DNA of 64,000 bases from Glandiceps talaboti (taxonomy: Eukaryota > Hemichordata > Enteropneusta > Spengelidae): positions 4,816,579-4,880,578 of the forward strand of contig NC_135568.1 in assembly GCF_964340395.1 (NCBI RefSeq), in the 5' to 3' direction. Position 1 is the first letter of the stretch. Every line of letters begins with the position of its first letter. The position numbers and the translations under genes were made by a program. Below are positions 23,061-33,647 of the stretch, piece after piece. The notes beneath the pieces were generated by a model. It made no database searches and was not told the origin of the DNA. It worked only from the letters and a program-made list of their open reading frames with translations.

Positions 23061-24244
23061 TTGGAGAGCGACATTAACGCTGAATAATTAAATCATTGCA
23101 TGATCAAGGTCCGTAGTAGAAGGATTAAAACATCGCATTTATTTCTAGTCTAAATACGGTTCCATATATATTTTGTCCTACTGATTCTTGGAACCATCAA
23201 CAATATATTCTCCATCTTAATTGAATTTATCAAAATTTTATTTGTAATATTTCTAATGGAATGTTGGTCTATTGATTTTTCAGTAAAAAAACATCTTTAT
23301 TGAATCTACAAAATTTTCTTTTTCTTTTTTTTTGTTATCAGAGGAATCAAGAAACACAATGTGATGTGGTATATAAATGTGCGATCTCAAGATCACATGG
23401 GCTGGCAAACAACATTTCACAATGCATCATGAGAAGAGGGAGACAAGACAACATCAAAGAAGAATTGAAAGATTCAGGTTCTGTTTAATACACGATAAGA
23501 TGAGTTGTATAGTTGTATCAGGCTTCTCAAATCACTAAAATGATAGCTGATAGCGTGGTGATGTAATATATCTTACAGACTCAGTTTTGCTGAATCTCAT
23601 AGCGTTACAACGAATAGCGAAGATTGAGGAGAACTGGTTGCAAAGTTGTCATGATACATCAAGTTTAATTCTAATGGATGTCCATGTCTATTCCACGTAT
23701 TGACACTGACATACTTGGACCTGCCCAGCTTTTTACATCAATAAAAACTATTCTTGTGTATTGCCTCCTACACCAAAGAAGCACTGCATAATCTCTAAAT
23801 AAATACCTAATTCAACATTAGTCAAACAAAAATCTATATTGTCCTGAAATGGAGTGATTTATTACCATGGTAACCATGGCATAAAGACAAATGAATGACC
23901 CGCTAAGGTCAGCATTTAGCTGAATGTGTTGTCCTCAAACCTGTTACCTTGGTAATAACATCGTACAAGAGAAGTGAATAAACATATTGATACTATGACC
24001 CTGCTACCATGACAATGACCTATGGCTGGCTTTTCAAACCCATCTGAGCACCATCAACTCAGGAATGTCAATACACTTCCTCCCCTTTTCAAACAGTGCT
24101 TTAAATAAATGCCACTTATTGGCATAATTACATTACCACAATGTTTGTTGTTTTACACCCAGAATCTATCAAATTGTGAAATTTACCTTTCAATGCTCTT
24201 GATAAAACTATCATTAAATGTCACGTTAAAAATGCTCAAACAAA
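23061..24244. other. Intronic sequence
   Basis: No gene or strong repeat recognised; a run of T is at 23318-23333. Confidence 0.35.
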
Positions 24245-24530
24245 AAATATGGGATTGATACCCTGGTTGTTCTACATCATTAATACTAGTTTATCTATGT
24301 TGTTTATTCTACGGTACTCAAAATATGGGTCAAAAAGTTAACCATTACTCTTCCCATTTTTTCCTTGACTATGCTTACACTGGTACAACCATAATAACCT
24401 GCAATACTTTTCTTCCTTCAGTGGGAAAATACTTGTGACCTAAGGGTTAGGTCACTTCTCGTCTTTCCCTTCAGAAGTGACAACGCCCCTTAGGTCATTT
24501 GTAAAATGTAGTCTCCTTGCCTGAATAAAG
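24245..24530 (+). repeat. Dispersed family F copy
   Basis: ATATGGGATTGATACCCTGG with TTGTTCTACATCA, then ACTTGTGACCTAAGGGTTAG, GTGACAACGCCCCTTAGGTC. Resembles 19680-20015. Confidence 0.55.
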
Positions 24531-25643
24531 GAAGATTTTGGGGTTTAACGTGTGTGATGGTAGGATTGGAAGACCTAGCCTGGTTTAGCAGTGATGTGTT
24601 GTTATTCTGATAACACGTGCACATTGTATGTTGATCTTCAGCTTGGGCTGATTACCGTGTCATGTCATGTCATGTCATTGTTAAGGTTTGAAAATATTCA
24701 TCCATATTAGTCGGTTGTGAGTGATTACAAATGTCAGACTATGATTATTTAAATGAAGTCATTAAGTAAATGAACACTTGCAACTACAATAACGGGAGAA
24801 GTTTGACATTAAATCAACACATCAAGTGCGATAATTTACAGGTAATTTGCATGTAATTATGTACATTTAACATACTGGTATACATAGACAGATGCTGGTT
24901 ATGACTTTTGGGGGTGAGGCTAACTGAATCAATTTGAGCTCGAGTCACGACAAGCTATCGGAATAACATATCAGTGCCAAAAACAGGCTAGTCAACATAA
25001 CACATTTATTTTATTTAAGAGAAAACCTGCAGGTACAAGTGTATAGGTACATCATTGCACTTATTACTTCTCTAGTTACATATCCTCAGACCGCACTCTC
25101 TTTCTGTATCGCTCGCAAATCTATGTCATCATTCAACTCTATCATGGTTCGTTGCCATGGAAACAATGCAATTTGTGCATGATGAAGAATATAACCACTC
25201 TAATAATATATTCATTTTCATACACATGGAGTATTGTCTTTCCTGCTAAGTTTAGCTGCTGATATACAAATACTGAATACCCAATCTTTCTTGGATTATG
25301 TTCTTATATCCATTTGCATTCATTCATTCATTCATTCATTCATTTTGACATATGTAAACAAATAAAACACAACTTCTGTTCTTCCACTAAAGATTTCAAA
25401 ACAGACAGGTTTCAAACAAACCACTTGTCCTTCAGTGTCCACAGTAGATTTGATGATTGAGCCAAATGTCATCACAAAATAGCTAGGGGTATTGAACACA
25501 AGGGAGGTGTGAAAAGGTTGTAACAGCTTCAATATGTAAATTCAGGTGTGAAAGTACTTGTCAGTTACTTGCTATTTAGTAATATATTTATTCTCAGAGA
25601 TATAGAGATAAATTTATATTAACATTGAAAAACATTAATCATA
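24531..25643. other. Intronic sequence with microsatellites
   Basis: (CATGT)n at 24660-24677 and (CATT)n at 25318-25343; nothing else recognised. Confidence 0.5.
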
Positions 25644-25849
25644 TATTGTAAAACTGGAAATTTTCGCCAAAGACTTATTTTCGCTCATTTCACTACAAAG
25701 ACATGAAAATAAGTCGTGACTAAACTGCCCTCTTGTACATTAACAGAATGTACAAATTTAGTAATTAGTAAAAATTAGTCTTTGAGAACTAGTTGAAGAC
25801 TGTAAAATTTCAAAATTTTCTAATAGTGAAAATATTTTGGTTTACAGTA
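25644..25849 (-). mobile_element. MITE-like family D copy, minus strand
   Basis: Ends ATTGTAAAACTGGAAATTTT and CTAATAGTGAAAATATTTTG + GTTTACAGTA are inverted. The core matches family D without the internal duplication, so this is the simplest full-length copy (about 206 bp). Some long-spaced words (TTTTCGCCAAAGACTTATTT) are better preserved here. Confidence 0.85.
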
Positions 25850-26130
25850 AAACTGTAAGGGAAGCAAAAATTAGTTGTCAATGTTATGAATTGAGTTCAC
25901 TTCCTGTTACAATCTTAGAAGTGGTTGTAAGTAATTACTGTCTAACTTAGAGTCCACTCTCTGTGATTATGTCACTATACATGTACATTGGTGGAATATG
26001 TTAAACATACTCTCATTGAGTGACAAGTTGTTAACTTCAATATACAAGTTAGGTTGCTGTCATATTCTTTTATGACATTCTGTCTGATCCAGCTCGGTCA
26101 CTGAAGGAGGACGATTTATTTGTTAAAAGT
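25850..26130. other. Intronic sequence
   Basis: No feature recognised. Confidence 0.3.
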
Positions 26131-26490
26131 TCATCTGTTCCTAGTCCGACACGGTATCATTACCATTTATACCTCCACTCACAGTATAGTCAAAGTCGTT
26201 ATTCTAGAAGTCCTGAGATGCATGGGATGCAATTTAAAATTAAAATTCATCCACAGCCACCCACACAGTCATTAACATCATGTTTTGTTAATCAATCACA
26301 CAATTATAACCAATAACACAGTCCCTTGTAAAGTTAGTGTGTATTGGGGCAGTTATGTAATGTCCAAATATGGTATATTTGTCAGCTCAGGATGCTACTT
26401 ATACACTGCTTAGGCACAATAAAAGGCTGGGTTCACTGATTGGTCCCTTAGGTCACTTGTATTATTCTTGGCTGAGTGAAGAAAAATACT
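26131..26490 (+). mobile_element. Dispersed family E copy 2, joined to a family F piece
   Basis: Same blocks as 20880-21262 to 26443 (GGTTCACTGATTGG), then switches abruptly to TCCCTTAGGTCACTTGTATT and TCTTGGCTGAG of family F. The junction suggests nested insertion or recombination between families. Confidence 0.7.
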
Positions 26491-27066
26491 GAGGAATAAT
26501 ATCTAATTATCTGCTGATGACAGCCAGTGGGCTTAAAAGTCAAGAAAATGATAATTAAATAAAAAAAGAATAAACTAAATTTAGGCAACTTTGCCAGTGT
26601 TGTTGGGGAATGTGACATCAATGACTTCCTTGATGGTCCTAAATTGTGAATTGTAAGAACAATTAAAAACTGTAGATAATAGCCAAATCAGCCTATAGTA
26701 TATCAGGTAATAAACACAAGCAAAAAAGTTTAAGAGTACATTAGGCAAAGACTGCAGACTGCCTGAAGACTACTCGGCTAGGGAGAAGTAACATAGGGCA
26801 ATGATTGATCCATTTACATCCATTTTTATGATACTTATGGATAATTTACTACTATTATACAAATAAATTACCCTTCCTCACAAAGTATCAATTGATGTGT
26901 GGATATGCCAGAGTCATTATTACCCATATACATCACAAGTATGAACGGCTGACCTTCATAACAATATCGACTGTACACACGTCATCTCAATATCTTCAAT
27001 TATAAGTAATGGTCATAAATAAGTCATATCTGAAGTGATCTGCTCAGGTACACGATGTCCTCGTCT
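26491..27066. other. Intronic sequence
   Basis: No feature recognised. Confidence 0.3.
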
Positions 27067-27408
27067 GGATGCCAACACTGTTTCTAACTAAACCATGTCT
27101 GGTCAAAGTCATTTCAATCAGCACAAAAAGTTCATCCAATCAGTGAACCCCAACTGTTATGGTGATGTAAACGGTGTATAAGTAGCATCCTGAGCTGACA
27201 AATATACCATATTTTGACATTTAATAATATATAACTGCCCCGATAAACACTAACTTTATGAGGGAATGTGTTATTGGTTAGAATTTGTGGTTGGCAGTGG
27301 ATGAATTTTAACTTGCAACTTTTGCATCTCATGACTTCTAGAGTAATGACTTTGACTATACTGTGAGTGGAGGTATAAATGGTAATGATACTGTATAGGA
27401 ACTAGACT
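27067..27408 (-). mobile_element. Dispersed family E copy 3, minus strand
   Basis: Reverse-complement match to 20880-21262 over its whole length, including the end GGTTTAGTTAGAAACAGTGT + TGGCATCCA. Lies in opposite orientation about 620 bp from copy 2, so the pair could pair as a hairpin. Confidence 0.8.
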
Positions 27409-27424
27409 ATGTGAGTAGAGGTAG

Positions 27425-27530
27425 AAAGTATTCAGATTGAGATAAAAATTTAGGGGTGAAAAATTTATGCTTGGCAGAGATATAGAAACAGTCGGCCTAC
27501 AACAAAAGACTAATCCGTGTATTAAGATTA
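27425..27530 (+). repeat. Weak dispersed family, copy 1
   Basis: CAGATTGAGATAAAAATTTA, GGGTGAAAAATTTATG and ATAGAAACAGTC...CAACAAAAGACTAATCC resemble 37320-37400 and 43430-43520. Confidence 0.4.
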
Positions 27531-28042
27531 ATTATAGCCCTTTATAAACATTTCACAGGTACAAAAAATGTGCAACATATGTATATTCTATATATGATAT
27601 ACATATAATACAAACAAATCTCTGATCTTGCATGTCACTGCCATACCAAACATAACATCACAACCTTTATCTACAATACCTCGGCATGACACCCAAGATT
27701 TCCTACCCACGAGATGACAACCCTTTCACATATTCAAGATTCCGGAGACCTCAATTTGACCTGCCTTTCCTTGAACACAAGGCAGTCATCAAAGCCACTC
27801 GTCTAGTATTTATGAAACTAGAGCTCTACTTGGAGATCAAGTGAAATAGGTTGAGTGCTTTTATATGCGCTTTTCTCAGATCATGACACCTTGTTGCTTC
27901 ACTTGTCACCACTCAGCAAGAAAATGCTAATTTGAGTTTTCATCAATATCACTAACTTAGACTTTCAGACACAGTTGAACAGTAAGATGCAATATTACAG
28001 ATTTCCTATATTGCTCCCATATCAAACTAGGTTTCCTTACAC
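27531..28042. other. Intronic sequence with a 52-codon ORF
   Basis: 27686-27844 holds an ATG-initiated 52-codon ORF (begins MTPKISYPRDDNPFTYSR). No domain recognised; not called as a gene. Confidence 0.25.
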
Positions 28043-28560
28043 CCCCCAAACCCCAAACCCCCTCCCCCCCTCTAGTATAATGGATTCAATCCTGTGATTA
28101 CAAGAAATGTATATTGGTTACTTACATGACAATATATTCCTTTGTTATGCAAATTTGACATGATTCATAGCTACTCCATATTTTGTCAGCATTAAACATG
28201 GCTAGCTACTACTTGACTGATCGCCCCCTCAGGTATAATGGACTCAACCCTATGATTTCCAGAAATTTAAATTTCTCATTTATATGGCAACATTTTACTT
28301 TGTTATGCAAATTTCCCATGTCACTCACAGTTACTCCATACTTTGTCAGTTATAACTTGAACATGGCTATCTGTCACTACTTGACTGGTCACCCCTTGGG
28401 TGTAATGGATTCAACCATGTGATTTCCAGAAAATATAACTTGATATTTACATAACAATATATTCATTTGTTATGTAAATTACACATGTGCCTCACAATGA
28501 CTTCATAATTTATCAGCTATAATTTGAACATGGCTCACTGTCATTATTTAATTATTCATC
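28043..28560 (+). repeat. Decayed tandem repeat, period about 160 bp
   Basis: TATAATGGATTCAAxCCTxTGATT at 28081, 28239 and 28406, each followed by ATTTCCAGAAA-like text, TTGTTATGCAAATT, a CACTCAxAGxTACTCCATA step and GAACATGGCT. The first unit is preceded by a C-rich tract (28041-28070). Confidence 0.75.
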
Positions 28561-28842
28561 AGAATTTGGTTAAAGATAAACATACACATACTATATCAGT
28601 CCCAAACACAAAACCATGTGTTATGTTCCGGATAACAGCTGTCCTTCAAAATTAAAATAGACAGGTGGATTTTAATATATCACTTTTTGCTCTAAAACAT
28701 ATCATCTCATTTCAACTCTGTAATGGAATTTATGACTACATTGAAGACTTTTGCCTTACAAGCAACAATCAGCCTTCTTGATCAAATATAATGTTCACAA
28801 ATTATCTTTATCACTTTGTTGGTGACCAAAGTATTTTTATTG
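28561..28842. other. Intronic sequence
   Basis: No feature recognised. Confidence 0.3.
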
Positions 28843-28955
28843 TAACGTGTCCATAGACTGTAAGATATGAATTGTTGTTCAGCCCTATCAGACTCCTTAA
28901 CCACTGCTATAGCATGGCACGGATGTCTGTATCTTACAGACTAACGTGTCCATAG
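28843..28955 (-). mobile_element. 85-bp insertion with 14-bp direct repeats and tRNA-like text
   Basis: TAACGTGTCCATAG is perfect at 28843-28856 and 28942-28955. The 85-bp body (28857-28941) opens ACTGTAAGATA and closes TATCTTACAGAC, giving a perfect 13-bp inverted repeat AGACTGTAAGATA/TATCTTACAGACT. On the minus strand it contains TATAGCAGTGGTTAAGGAG, close to a Pol III A box (TRGCNNAGTGGTTA). It could be a short retroposed tRNA-related RNA or a minimal MITE. Confidence 0.7.
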
Positions 28956-29235
28956 ATAATTCATTCTGTACGCTTAATTTCAACTACCATTATCTCGTAT
29001 CTAAATATTGCTTTTAATTAAGATTGTCAATACCATTATTATAAACCATAAACTACTACCCTCTACATAGTGATTTGTGATTTTGCTTCACGTTCTCACT
29101 AAACCATTTGCGATACTAAGCATCAACCTAGTCATTTAGCCTTACCCCTCCCCATGATCATTATCAGCATACCTGTAGTAGAAATTTACATAATATTAGC
29201 ATATATGTAAATTATGTTGCTGCTAACTTTGGTGT
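28956..29235. other. AT-rich intronic sequence
   Basis: No feature recognised. Confidence 0.3.
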
Positions 29236-29495
29236 TCATCTGAGTAATGAGTGCACATTTACATGACTTCATTTGAATATGGTTTTCAAATAGTCTGACA
29301 GTGTTATCACTCCCCATTGTAACCAATCAGTTTGAATGTTCATTTACATAATGACTTCATTTCAATAGGTAGTCAAACAGTCTGACATAGAGTTATCACT
29401 CCCCATTGCAACCAATCAGTTTAAGTGTACATTTACATAATGACTTCATTTGAATATCTCTCCCCAACATGACCAATCAGCTTGCGTGAATACAT
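29236..29495 (+). repeat. Tandem repeat, period about 105 bp
   Basis: CATTTACAT(AA)TGACTTCATTT at 29252, 29339 and 29428 with GTCTGACAxxGTTATCACTC, CCCATTG(T/C)AACCAATCAG between. Three units with good similarity. Confidence 0.8.
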
Positions 29496-29991
29496 TCAAA
29501 TCACAATAACAGCTTCACACTTATAGTATGTGGAAAGTGAACCAAAATTACAGATCATGATGTAGATGGGTGATTGCATGTATGATGTTATATCATATAA
29601 TATTTCATGAATACAAATTGCTGGCAACCAAACCTTTTTAAGTATGATAAATATTACTATTTGCTTTTATACTAATCATATATGGTTTTCTAATCAGTGA
29701 CTTTCTCTCCAAAACTGTTTAAAAAAATAAATCCTTGTGGCAGGTTGGTTACTCACAATGTACAATATTGGGTTTATGGAAAAGATAGGTCTTATAATAC
29801 ATTGTATACACAGGATTTTTTGTTCATAAATGATTTTTGTGTCAGAAATCACTTCAAAATAAAATCCTTGAGTACTTAAACTTGAGTACTTGGCATCATT
29901 TTCAAATCTGATTTTCAGAGTACTTCTCAAGTGCAAGTGATGTGATGGTTGTCAATGCTTTGCTATTTATAAGCTCAAGAACCCAAACAAC
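29496..29991. other. Intronic sequence
   Basis: No feature recognised; overlapping 60-110 codon ORFs on both strands have no domain. Confidence 0.3.
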
Positions 29992-30396
29992 ATGACACCC
30001 AAGTGCAAGTGTAGCATACTTATGGTATTTACATGAGTTCCTGCAATATCTTATCTGCAGATGTACTCTAGCTCTCACAAGCGTAGTGAAACTGTACCAT
30101 AAAACATGACAAGCACAAGTGCAAATACCCCCCCCCCCCCCCTCCGAGTACCTACACTGACACTCACATGTCATGGGCTCTCTAATTATTACTACATATT
30201 TATCAGAAACTGCAAATTTCTGTAAAAATGACATGATGTCATCATGCCCTTTTGTGTAGAACGAATGATCGCGTCCTCATTTCCATTTCATTAGTGTGCA
30301 GGTATACAATAATGTTTTCGGTATTGCGCTGTGGAGCAAATATCACTAGAATGTGTACATACTGGTGAAGGTATTCACTGGTACATATGTAACATG
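29992..30396 (+). repeat. Dispersed family G copy 1
   Basis: AAGTGCAAGTGTAGCATACT, TGGTATTTACATGAG, ACAAGCACAAGTGCAAATAC, a run of C (30127-30141), ACATATTTATCAGAAACTGC, AATAATGTTTTCGGTATTGC and AATATCACTAG. The same order occurs at 34895 (+) and 40462 (-). Confidence 0.7.
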
Positions 30397-30733
30397 CATT
30401 TTATTTCAGTCTATACATATAATACTGGTTGCTATGGATTTTTAGACAATATTTCCCTATAAAACATGAGAACTAAGTTTAATACCAAGAAAGAATGAGA
30501 ATAATGTTTTCTGTCTGACATTGCTGCCCTTGTTTGGTAACACTGCTGTAACCTTTCCATCAATTATTGTGTTGTAATGAATAATATGCCTCATTATTTC
30601 TAAGACTTAGTAGACAAATTACATACACTTTGATAGTTTATCAAATATGTCGTCAGTATTAAAATGTCACACAAGACTGCTGACAGTGCATTACTTTCAG
30701 ATGACATGACCACTTGGCATGTTGTGGTTAGTG
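30397..30733. other. Intronic sequence
   Basis: No feature recognised. Confidence 0.3.
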
Positions 30734-31481
30734 TCAGTGTGCCTTCTAATGAAAGTGAAAATTTTGTTGTTGTGAGTAAAAATGATAAAAAGTGGCATTT
30801 CTTGCGAGTCACCACATAGTAAGAGATAGGGGAACACCACATTTTGGTGCGTCACTAGAAATTTTGTGCGCCAGTGGCACGTCAAATTGGCTTAGCGAGT
30901 ACACTCACCACATAGTAAGAGATAGGGGAACACCACGTGTTGGTGCGTCTCTAGAAATTGTGTGCGTCAGTGGCACGTCAAATTGGCTTAGAGGGCACAC
31001 TCACCACATAGTAAGAGATTGGGGAACACCACATGTTGGTGCGTCTCTAGAAATTGTGTGCGTCAGTGGCACGTCAAATTGGCTTAGCGGGTACACTCAC
31101 CACATAGTAAGAGATTGGGGAACACCACATGTTGGTGCGTCTCTAGAAATTGTGTGCATCAGTGGCACGTCAAATTGGCTTAGCGGGTACACTCACCACA
31201 TAGTAAGAGATAGGGGAACACCACGTGTTGGTGCGTCTCTAGAAATTGTGTGCATCAGTGGCAAGTCAAATTGGCTTAGCGGGTACACTCACCACATAGT
31301 AAGAGATAGGGGAACACCACGTGTTGGTGCGTCTCTAGAAATTGTGTGCGTCAGTGGCACGTCAAATTGGCTTAGCGGGTACACTCACCACATAGTAAGA
31401 GATTGGGGAACACCACATGTTGGTGCGTCTCTAGAAATTGTGTGCATCAGTGGCAAGTCAAATTGGCTTAGCGGGTACATT
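30734..31481 (+). mobile_element. MITE-like family H copy with internal tandem expansion
   Basis: Left end TCAGTGTGCCTTCTAATGAA at 30734, then the left half of the element as seen at 45546-45606, then the right half repeated seven times. The right terminus itself (CTTAGAGGGCACACT) survives inside the second unit (30986-31001); later units read TAGCGGGTACACT. Confidence 0.82.
30810..31481 (+). repeat. Seven-copy 96-bp tandem array
   Basis: Units start CACCACATAGTAAGAGAT at 30810, 30906, 31002, 31098, 31194, 31290 and 31386, exactly 96 bp apart, with only a few substitutions. Unit variants alternate (CACGTG versus CACATG; GATAGGGG versus GATTGGGG). Because 96 is divisible by three, one frame stays open through all units (309-codon ORF, 30792-31721, 32-residue repeat containing HHIVRD and SNWLSGY). 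That ORF is treated as an artefact of the period. Confidence 0.97.
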
Positions 31482-31840
31482 GCTAACTTAGTGCGTTTCA
31501 CTAAAGCCATTGGATATAACCACGGACGTGTGGGACTGGTGATATCTTTAAGAATGTTGTCAATTATTGAGGGGAGGAAATGGAAGAGGGGAGACAATGA
31601 ATTATATATAACAATTGAAAAATCATGCATACGAACGATCTTCAATATTGATACAACTTATTGTGGCTGTGTAGTTCACCCACAGGTGCTCATAAAGTTG
31701 CCATATTGTAGATCTATGTGAGTGAGGCTGCCGGCTGTCGGGCCAAACAGTGAGTTATGGAATAACCTTGTTAAGTGATATATGTACCTCTGTGTTCAGC
31801 CTGACAATTCACTTATGTAGATCTCTATGATATAGCAACT
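31482..31840. other. Intronic sequence after the array
   Basis: No match to the right end of family H; no recognised feature. Confidence 0.3.
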
Positions 31841-32070
31841 TCACAAGCACCTGTGGGTTTAACCATGGGTAAGGAAGGAAGGCAAACTGTTTCAGTTACC
31901 ATGGCACCTGCGGGGTGAATGATGGTGAAGAGGGAAGACAAACTTTCAGTTGCCATGGCACCTATGGATGAACAAGGGCGAGGAGGAAAGACAAACTGTT
32001 TCAGTTGCCATGGCACCTGTGGACTTAACCATGGGTAAGGAAGAAAGACAAACTTTCATTTATCATGGCT
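31841..32070 (+). repeat. Tandem repeat, period about 58-65 bp
   Basis: Four units of AGTTxCCATGGCACCTGxGG, TxAACCATGGGTAAGGA and GGAAxGACAAACTGTTTCAG (starts near 31850, 31900, 31957, 32008). The same words fall on both sides of a GCCATGGC-like palindrome. Confidence 0.85.
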
Positions 32071-32173
32071 TTTAAAGATATAATTATCAGAAAATACTGA
32101 TGTAATTATTGATTTAATGTTAATTCACCTCCTTCCCAATACTAAAATCCCTGAATAGGGTTTAACCCCGGTT

Positions 32174-32630
32174 TAATCTGATTAAAATCTGATGTAATGT
32201 ACACTTTGTGATTTCTTTTTGGCTGTTACGTTTATTGTTGTTTGTTCTTTTGTGAGCGCTCATTACATACATCTGACACAACACCATAGGCGTTCCTGTA
32301 CCAAAGCTCGTACTTACGAGTTGCCAATCAGAATCCGTCTTACAAAATATATACTCAACATTGGAAATTGAAAGAAAGAGAACCATCAAACAATAACGAT
32401 AACATTGTTGTCTGCACTCTGTGGTACTGTACCCATATGTTTCGGCACATTACGCATTTTCATTGGCTGAGTGAACTCACTCAATGATGACATTTGGAAC
32501 AGGAAAACCTATAGTGTTGTGTTAGATGTATGTAACAAGCGCTCACAAAAGAACAAACAACAGTAAATGTAACAGCCAAAAGAAAATTCCGCTCTGGTAC
32601 ACTACATCAGACTGTAACTGAACATACCAG
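32174..32630. mobile_element. MITE-like family A copy 2
   Basis: Arms of about 105 bp: left from TGTACACTTTGTGATTTCTT (32198) to TAGGCGTTCCTGTACC, right (minus strand) from about 32612 through TTTTGGCTGTTACATTTACT to TATAGGTTTTCCTGTTCC. Outer flanks AATCTGATTAAAATCTGATG (32177) and CATCAGACTGTAACT (32606) extend the inverted symmetry. The interior shares CTGTACCCATATGTTTCGGC with copy 1. No transposase. Confidence 0.85.
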
Positions 32631-32879
32631 TGAAGGCTTGACCTGGCCCCATCCACAGGAAGGGGAGAGGGGAGGCAGGAAAGACAAACTATACACATTC
32701 AATACCAAATTACCTATAACTCTACAGGAGTCTAATCACTCAATACATTATTCCATTCATACTCAATTTTTCAAGTAAACAGATTATCAAAATGAATGTT
32801 ATTTTTTGATACATTGTGTGGGATGTAAACACCTGCTGTAATTTGTTACCAAGTACATCAATATAACGCCTATCAATGA
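32631..32879. other. Intronic sequence
   Basis: No feature recognised. Confidence 0.3.
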
Positions 32880-33345
32880 CATATGTGAAGCAAACAGCTG
32901 AAGACATTATCATGTGGTCAGTCAATAATACATAATAGTCAATGCTGTTATTTCATTTGTACATTAATATATCGATAACATACAACTGCTGTTGACAAAA
33001 ACAAAACTTTGAAATTACAGAGAAAAGAGTATTACGCAGTCAATCTCAAAACGATTGTTGTTGATAAATACCAAACATTTTAAAGAGAACAGTATTATGC
33101 TATTGGTCGATATAAAGTTATAACCATCAATTCTGTTATTTAATTTGTACATAAATATATATGTTTTAGAATGATTGCTGTTCATAAATACAAAATTCGA
33201 AATTACAGAACAAAGTATCATGCAGTCAGTTGATAATATAATACTTAATTATTTATCTAATTGTACATAAATGTATTGATAACACGATATACATCTCAGC
33301 ATGTTTGCTGTTAATAAAGATAAATTTTGAAATATAGACATCATA
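32880..33345. repeat. Decayed tandem repeat, period about 140 bp
   Basis: GTxATTTxATTTGTACATAA with TATAT, then ACGATTGxTGTT(G/C)ATAAATAC, AAAxTTxGAAATTACAGA and TATxATGCAGTCAGT recur about three to four times. Confidence 0.6.
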
Positions 33346-33373
33346 AAAATGTATGTCATATCTCTCATTATCT

Positions 33374-33647
33374 ATTGTAAACTTAGATATTTTCAATACT
33401 ACAAAATTTTGTGATTTTACAGTCTTCAGCAAGTTCTCAAAGACCAATATTCTCTAATTACCAGACTGGTACATTGTGTTCATGTACAAGAAGGCATTTT
33501 AGTCACTACTTATTTTTACTAACCACCAGACTGATACATTGTGTTCATGTGCAAGAAGGTATTTTAGTCACTACTTATGTTTGTGTTTGTTTTCCAGCGA
33601 AATCAACGAAAATAAGTCTTTAACGAAAATTTCTAGGTTTACAGTAA
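33374..33647 (+). mobile_element. MITE-like family D copy with internal duplication
   Basis: Starts ATTGTAAACTTAGATATTTT and ends TTTCTAGGTTTACAGTAA. The block ACTGxTACATTGTGTTCATG, AGGxATTTTAGTCACTACTT is present twice, as in the 17749 copy. Confidence 0.88.

Noticed and set aside
27686-27844. 52-codon ATG ORF with varied composition
   Set aside because: No recognisable family, no splice or promoter context; length is within chance.
28843-28955. Functional tRNA or other small RNA gene
   Set aside because: Only an A-box-like motif is present; no B box or cloverleaf can be drawn.
30810-31481. CRISPR-like array
   Set aside because: The 96-bp units are contiguous with no variable spacers, and the context is eukaryotic.
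32753-32768. Possible remnant of the UBE2E NIYEW exon on the minus strand (CCATTCATA)
   Set aside because: Flanking codons do not continue the UBE2E sequence in any frame.
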